Source: Homarus americanus
Lineage: Eukaryota > Arthropoda > Malacostraca > Decapoda > Nephropidae
Direction: 5' to 3'
Assembly (NCBI RefSeq): GCF_018991925.1
Contig: NW_024737042.1
Location: forward strand, 19,127,789-19,191,788
DNA: 64,000 nt
Shown one piece after another: positions 61,056 to 64,000 of this stretch. Position 1 is the stretch's first letter; every line of letters starts with the position of its first letter. The position numbers and the translations under genes were made by a program. Under the pieces are notes generated by a model. That model was not told where the DNA came from. It worked only from the letters and a program-made list of their open reading frames with translations, and made no database searches.

Positions 61056-62049
61056 ACTCCGAGATATCCTCTATTGCCCGAGCAGTGAGTCGCGCCATCC
61101 TTGCTGTGGACCTTCCTGGGCAGGTGACGATCTGTGTTACATCGTCGGCATACATGACGTACTCGCTGCCGACGATTGGGGGTGGCAGGTCAGCCGTGTA
61201 GAGCGTGTAAAGGGTTGGTGAGAGACAAGAGCCCAGAGGCACGCCGCTCGAGAGTGAGAATTCTTCTCCAAAATGTTCTTGCATCTTGATTTTGGCTCTG
61301 CGTTCCGTAATGAAGTTGCACAGCAGGCGCATCAGGTTTTCGAGTAGCCCCAGTTGTATGATCTTATACTGCAGCTCAGCGTGCCAAACTTTGTCAAACG
61401 CCTTGCTGACGTCCTTCAGTGCTATGTTGCACTGCAGGCGGCCAGTCATGACATTGGCGATCTGCTCGTAAGCCTGGGCTATGGCGGTGGATGTGCCTCG
61501 GTACTGGCGGAAGCCGAACTGGCGGGGATTATGCATGTCTTCGTCCTCCAGATACATCCGCAACCGCTTGTTTACTATATTTTCGAAGATTTTGGCAGGT
61601 ACCTCTAGCAGCGATATTGGTCGAAAGTTTACGACTTTGTTTGGAGGCTTCCCTGCTTTTGGTATGAGGCGAATAACGGCGATTTTGAACATCTTAGGGA
61701 AGTATCCAGAGGCGAGGTAGGCATTGCATATATGAGAAAGCCTCTCTATCATGTTGTCGGGGAGTTGTGCCAGGATCTTCTTGTTAATATGGCTTTGCCC
61801 AGGTGATTTGTTTTTAAGCCCTGGCATGACGGCTGACATATTTGCAGGAATTATGTGCTCCGTCAGGTAGTTTTCGTCCACCAGTCCAGTGAAGTCAGTC
61901 TGTGGGAGCGGCTGGAGCAGGTGCTGATGGTCCTGCAACTGACCTAAAATCTCCCCCTCAAACTCCCTGTCGAAGCCCTCGTTCTCCTGTTCACTAATGG
62001 TAAAGATCTTCCGTAAATATCGCCGATGTAGTTGTTTTTGGTCTTCCTC
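61036..62049 (-). pseudogene. LINE ORF2 reverse transcriptase
   Basis: Continuous with the endonuclease frame except for TAG at 62050-62052. RT blocks: AVIRLIPKAGKPP, FRPISLLEVPAKIFE, QFGFRQYRGTSTAI, ALKDVSKAFDKVWH, GVPLGSCLSPTLY and the catalytic MYADDVTQIV. The fingers, palm and active-site Asp pair are intact in sequence. The frame ends in a Lys/Asn stretch at the frameshift. Confidence 0.85.
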
Positions 62050-63207
62050 CTAGAATATTTTCACGTTGTTTTGGTCGAGCAGGTAAGGGACCGTGCTAGA
62101 GGTGGAACCCATTAGTCGCTTGATCCCTCTCCAGAATGCAACAGAATCGTGGTAATTGTTGGTTGCCTCCCACACCAAGGCGGCCCACTTTTGTTCATAT
62201 AGACGTTTGCTCTCGTGCTGGATGTCCGTCTGTAGCTCTCGGTACCGGTCTCTCAGCTCTTGCGTCCACCCGCGGATACTGGCTAGCTGTCTCACGTGAT
62301 CGTACTGGACACTGAGCTGCCTCAGCTGGTGACTAGTGTGAGGATGGGGAATGGTCCTGTGGGTGGTGGTCAGGATGTTGTTGTCCATCTCCGTCTTCAC
62401 ATCCGTGTACAATTGTTCGACCGCGTCAGCGAAGTCATTGGGGCTGGCTTCTTCCAGGTTCCTCTCCTGCTTGAGACTGAGAGACTCCTTGAAGGAGTCC
62501 CAGTCTGCCCGTTTGAGGTTTGACCTGATGTTGGCGGGGATCATAATGGGATTGGATGAGAGCGTCACGACGACTGGCAGGTGATCGCTTGTACTAATGG
62601 ATCTGGCGGTAACGTGCCTGTTCTGGACGGCCTCGTTGTTAGAGAGGATTATGTCGAGTGTTGTGGCACTGGCACGTCTGATCAATGTCGAGAAATCTGG
62701 CCCGAGGTGTTGCAGTTTTCCCCTTCTGATGTTGTCATACAGCGCCACACCGACGTTGGTCTCATTACCGTTTCCGAGTATGGCGTGGCGCGTATTTAAG
62801 TCCCCTATGATGTATGTTGGTTTTCTGTGGCGTAGCAACTGGTTGAGGTCTTGTTCGGGTAAGTAAGGACGTCTGGGAGGTAAGTACATTGTGCATATGA
62901 TAACAGATCCCCTAGTTGTCTCCACCTGCACTCCCAGAACTGAATCCTCGAAGTCTGGCAACACTCTGTGACTCAGCCGTGACCTGATGGCCACAGCGAC
63001 ACCATAATTCAGCTCACCCGTCATGTTCCTCTGGTATACAGTGTAGCCAAAAATTTTCTGCGTACTTTCGTCTTTTATGCCAGTACTGTTTCACAGAATA
63101 ATGTCTGGGTCTAATTGATAGTACAAGTTAGACAGTTCGTTACGTCTATTAAGGGACCAGTATAGGACATTATGTTGGACAATTTTCATCCTGCTAACGA
63201 CTGCCAT
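62050..63207 (-). pseudogene. LINE ORF2 AP-endonuclease
   Basis: The frame opens at ATG 63207 (or 63189), overlapping the end of ORF1 by 14 bases. It begins MKIVQHNVLYWSLNRRNEL, is broken once by TGA at 63091-63093, then continues: YGVAVAIR, IICTMYLPPRRPYL, IIGDLNTRHAILG (the catalytic Asn-containing block) and SDHLPVVV (the C-terminal catalytic His). A long linker follows to the TAG at 62050. Domain layout and length fit Jockey/CR1-group APE domains. Confidence 0.85.
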
Positions 63208-64000
63208 TTCGTAGACTGTAGATTGGGGCGTTGCTTGAAGTGTTTGCTCGGCTTCTGCCATTTCTAGAGGGACGGAACTTCTTCGCAGAACCTTCGGACA
63301 TCTGCTTGTCAGTTAATGGCGGGCCCTCGAACTTCTCGTCACCCGTGTACAGGAATGTGTTCAGGTCCTGGGCCTGCGTGTCGAAGTAATCTACTGACGC
63401 TGCAGCTCGAGGGTCTTGTTCCTCTGTGGAGTAAGTCGCCATCATCTGGTCGCAACCGTTGACTGTGGTTGCAGTCCGATGGTCACTGTCGTCGCTGGGA
63501 GTGCAAGTATTGGAGTCACGGAGATTTACTGTGTCGTTGGAGCTGTGATCCCAGAGGGACTGACTGGCCACGTCGGGGCTACGGTTATACTGACTTTTGC
63601 CTAAGTCAGGGAGGTCACGGTCTATTTCTGGCGTGGGTTGAGGTCGTCGATAAGTCATTGAGTTACTGCCTTCTGGATTTCTTTTGAAGGGACTTTGTCG
63701 CTTATTTCAACAGGTGCAGTGTTGTTCCTGGTTAGTGTCTCGTTGAGGTGTTTTGAGAATGAACCTAGATGAGCCATGTTCATGTGGTGGGAATGCATGT
63801 AAGACAAGTATACTGTATAGTGGTGGCTTTGGACTCGTCCAGCTGTGGAGAGGAGAATCTCCTGATGCTCTCCGCCACTGCGTCCCTCATGGCGTCCATC
63901 GACTCAGTAACTGCTTGTTTTATTGAGTCCTTGATGGTTCTTATCTCTGATTGTAGGACTTCCATGGTCTCGGTGACATTGTGGAGTTTTTGGGAGTCTG
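63194..64000 (-). pseudogene. LINE ORF1, frameshifted and cut by the window end
   Basis: The C-terminal piece (63658-63194) is 154 codons, acidic and Ser/Thr-rich, ending NAPIYSLRNGSR. Upstream, 63965-63780 encodes a helical segment (RTIKDSIKQAVTESMDAMRDAVAESIRRF) likely to form a coiled coil, as in ORF1 proteins that bind the LINE RNA. A middle frame (about 63780-63660) links them with shifts at both ends. The 5' end lies beyond 64000. Confidence 0.6.

Larger units (their letters stand above)
60078..64000 (-). mobile_element. CR1/Jockey-group LINE with poly(A) tail, running off the window
   Basis: The minus-strand order is ORF1 (64000 down to 63194), ORF2 with endonuclease (63207-62050), reverse transcriptase (62049-61036) and C-terminal region (61055-60444). 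A 3' UTR then ends in a 17-base A run (plus-strand T run 60078-60094). Breaks are few (one stop in the endonuclease, one before RT, one frameshift after RT, one in ORF1), so this is a fairly young but dead copy. Confidence 0.85.

Overview
This window looks like repeat-dense nuclear DNA of an arthropod, most likely a decapod crustacean. That is an inference from very heavy microsatellite and minisatellite content, an interstitial (TTAGG)n tract (the arthropod telomere motif), and a mix of Ty3/Gypsy LTR elements, several non-LTR (LINE) families and hAT DNA transposons. There is no bacterial-style gene organisation and no complete host gene was recognised. The only host-like coding hints are a broken MADF-domain N-terminus (2715-2930) and one orphan 123-bp membrane-type exon candidate on the minus strand (24083-24205).

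Layout. 1-2 kb: an internally deleted LINE copy, then the 3' end of a CR1/Jockey-like LINE with its ATT-rich tail. 2-5 kb: a 15-bp minisatellite, the MADF remnant and a 1.8-kb 22-bp minisatellite. 5-11 kb: microsatellites, pieces of an LTR related to the large retroelement further on, and a LINE 3' end. 11.9-13.3 kb: a decayed hAT element with terminal inverted repeats and target duplication. 13.6-18 kb: TTAGG tract, LINE fragments, and a 23-bp minisatellite split by a LINE. 19.0-19.7 kb: a 733-bp hAT deletion derivative with an exact 8-bp duplication. 20-34 kb: mostly unassigned DNA with 45-bp and 23-bp minisatellites, two LINE 3' tails, an LTR-like segment and a Tigger-like terminus.

34.1-55.1 kb is the core: three LTR retrotransposons. 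Element A (34151-48158, plus) is a Ty3/Gypsy element with gag, pol and a 583-codon envelope ORF of the baculovirus-F/errantivirus type. Element B (37635-43285, plus) is a younger Gypsy element with a single open 1528-codon gag-pol. It sits inside the reverse transcriptase of A between 5-bp duplications. Element C (48759-55058, minus) lies in a TA microsatellite and has 606-bp LTRs. Its pol order is protease, integrase, reverse transcriptase, RNase H, and its gag is SCAN-like, as in GMR1-like elements.

56.0-64.0 kb holds two LINEs on the minus strand and a solo LTR related to the LTR of A. All retroelements except B carry obvious coding breaks. C carries stops, frameshifts and an integrase deletion. 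A has five in-frame stops in gag-pol, but its env ORF is open.
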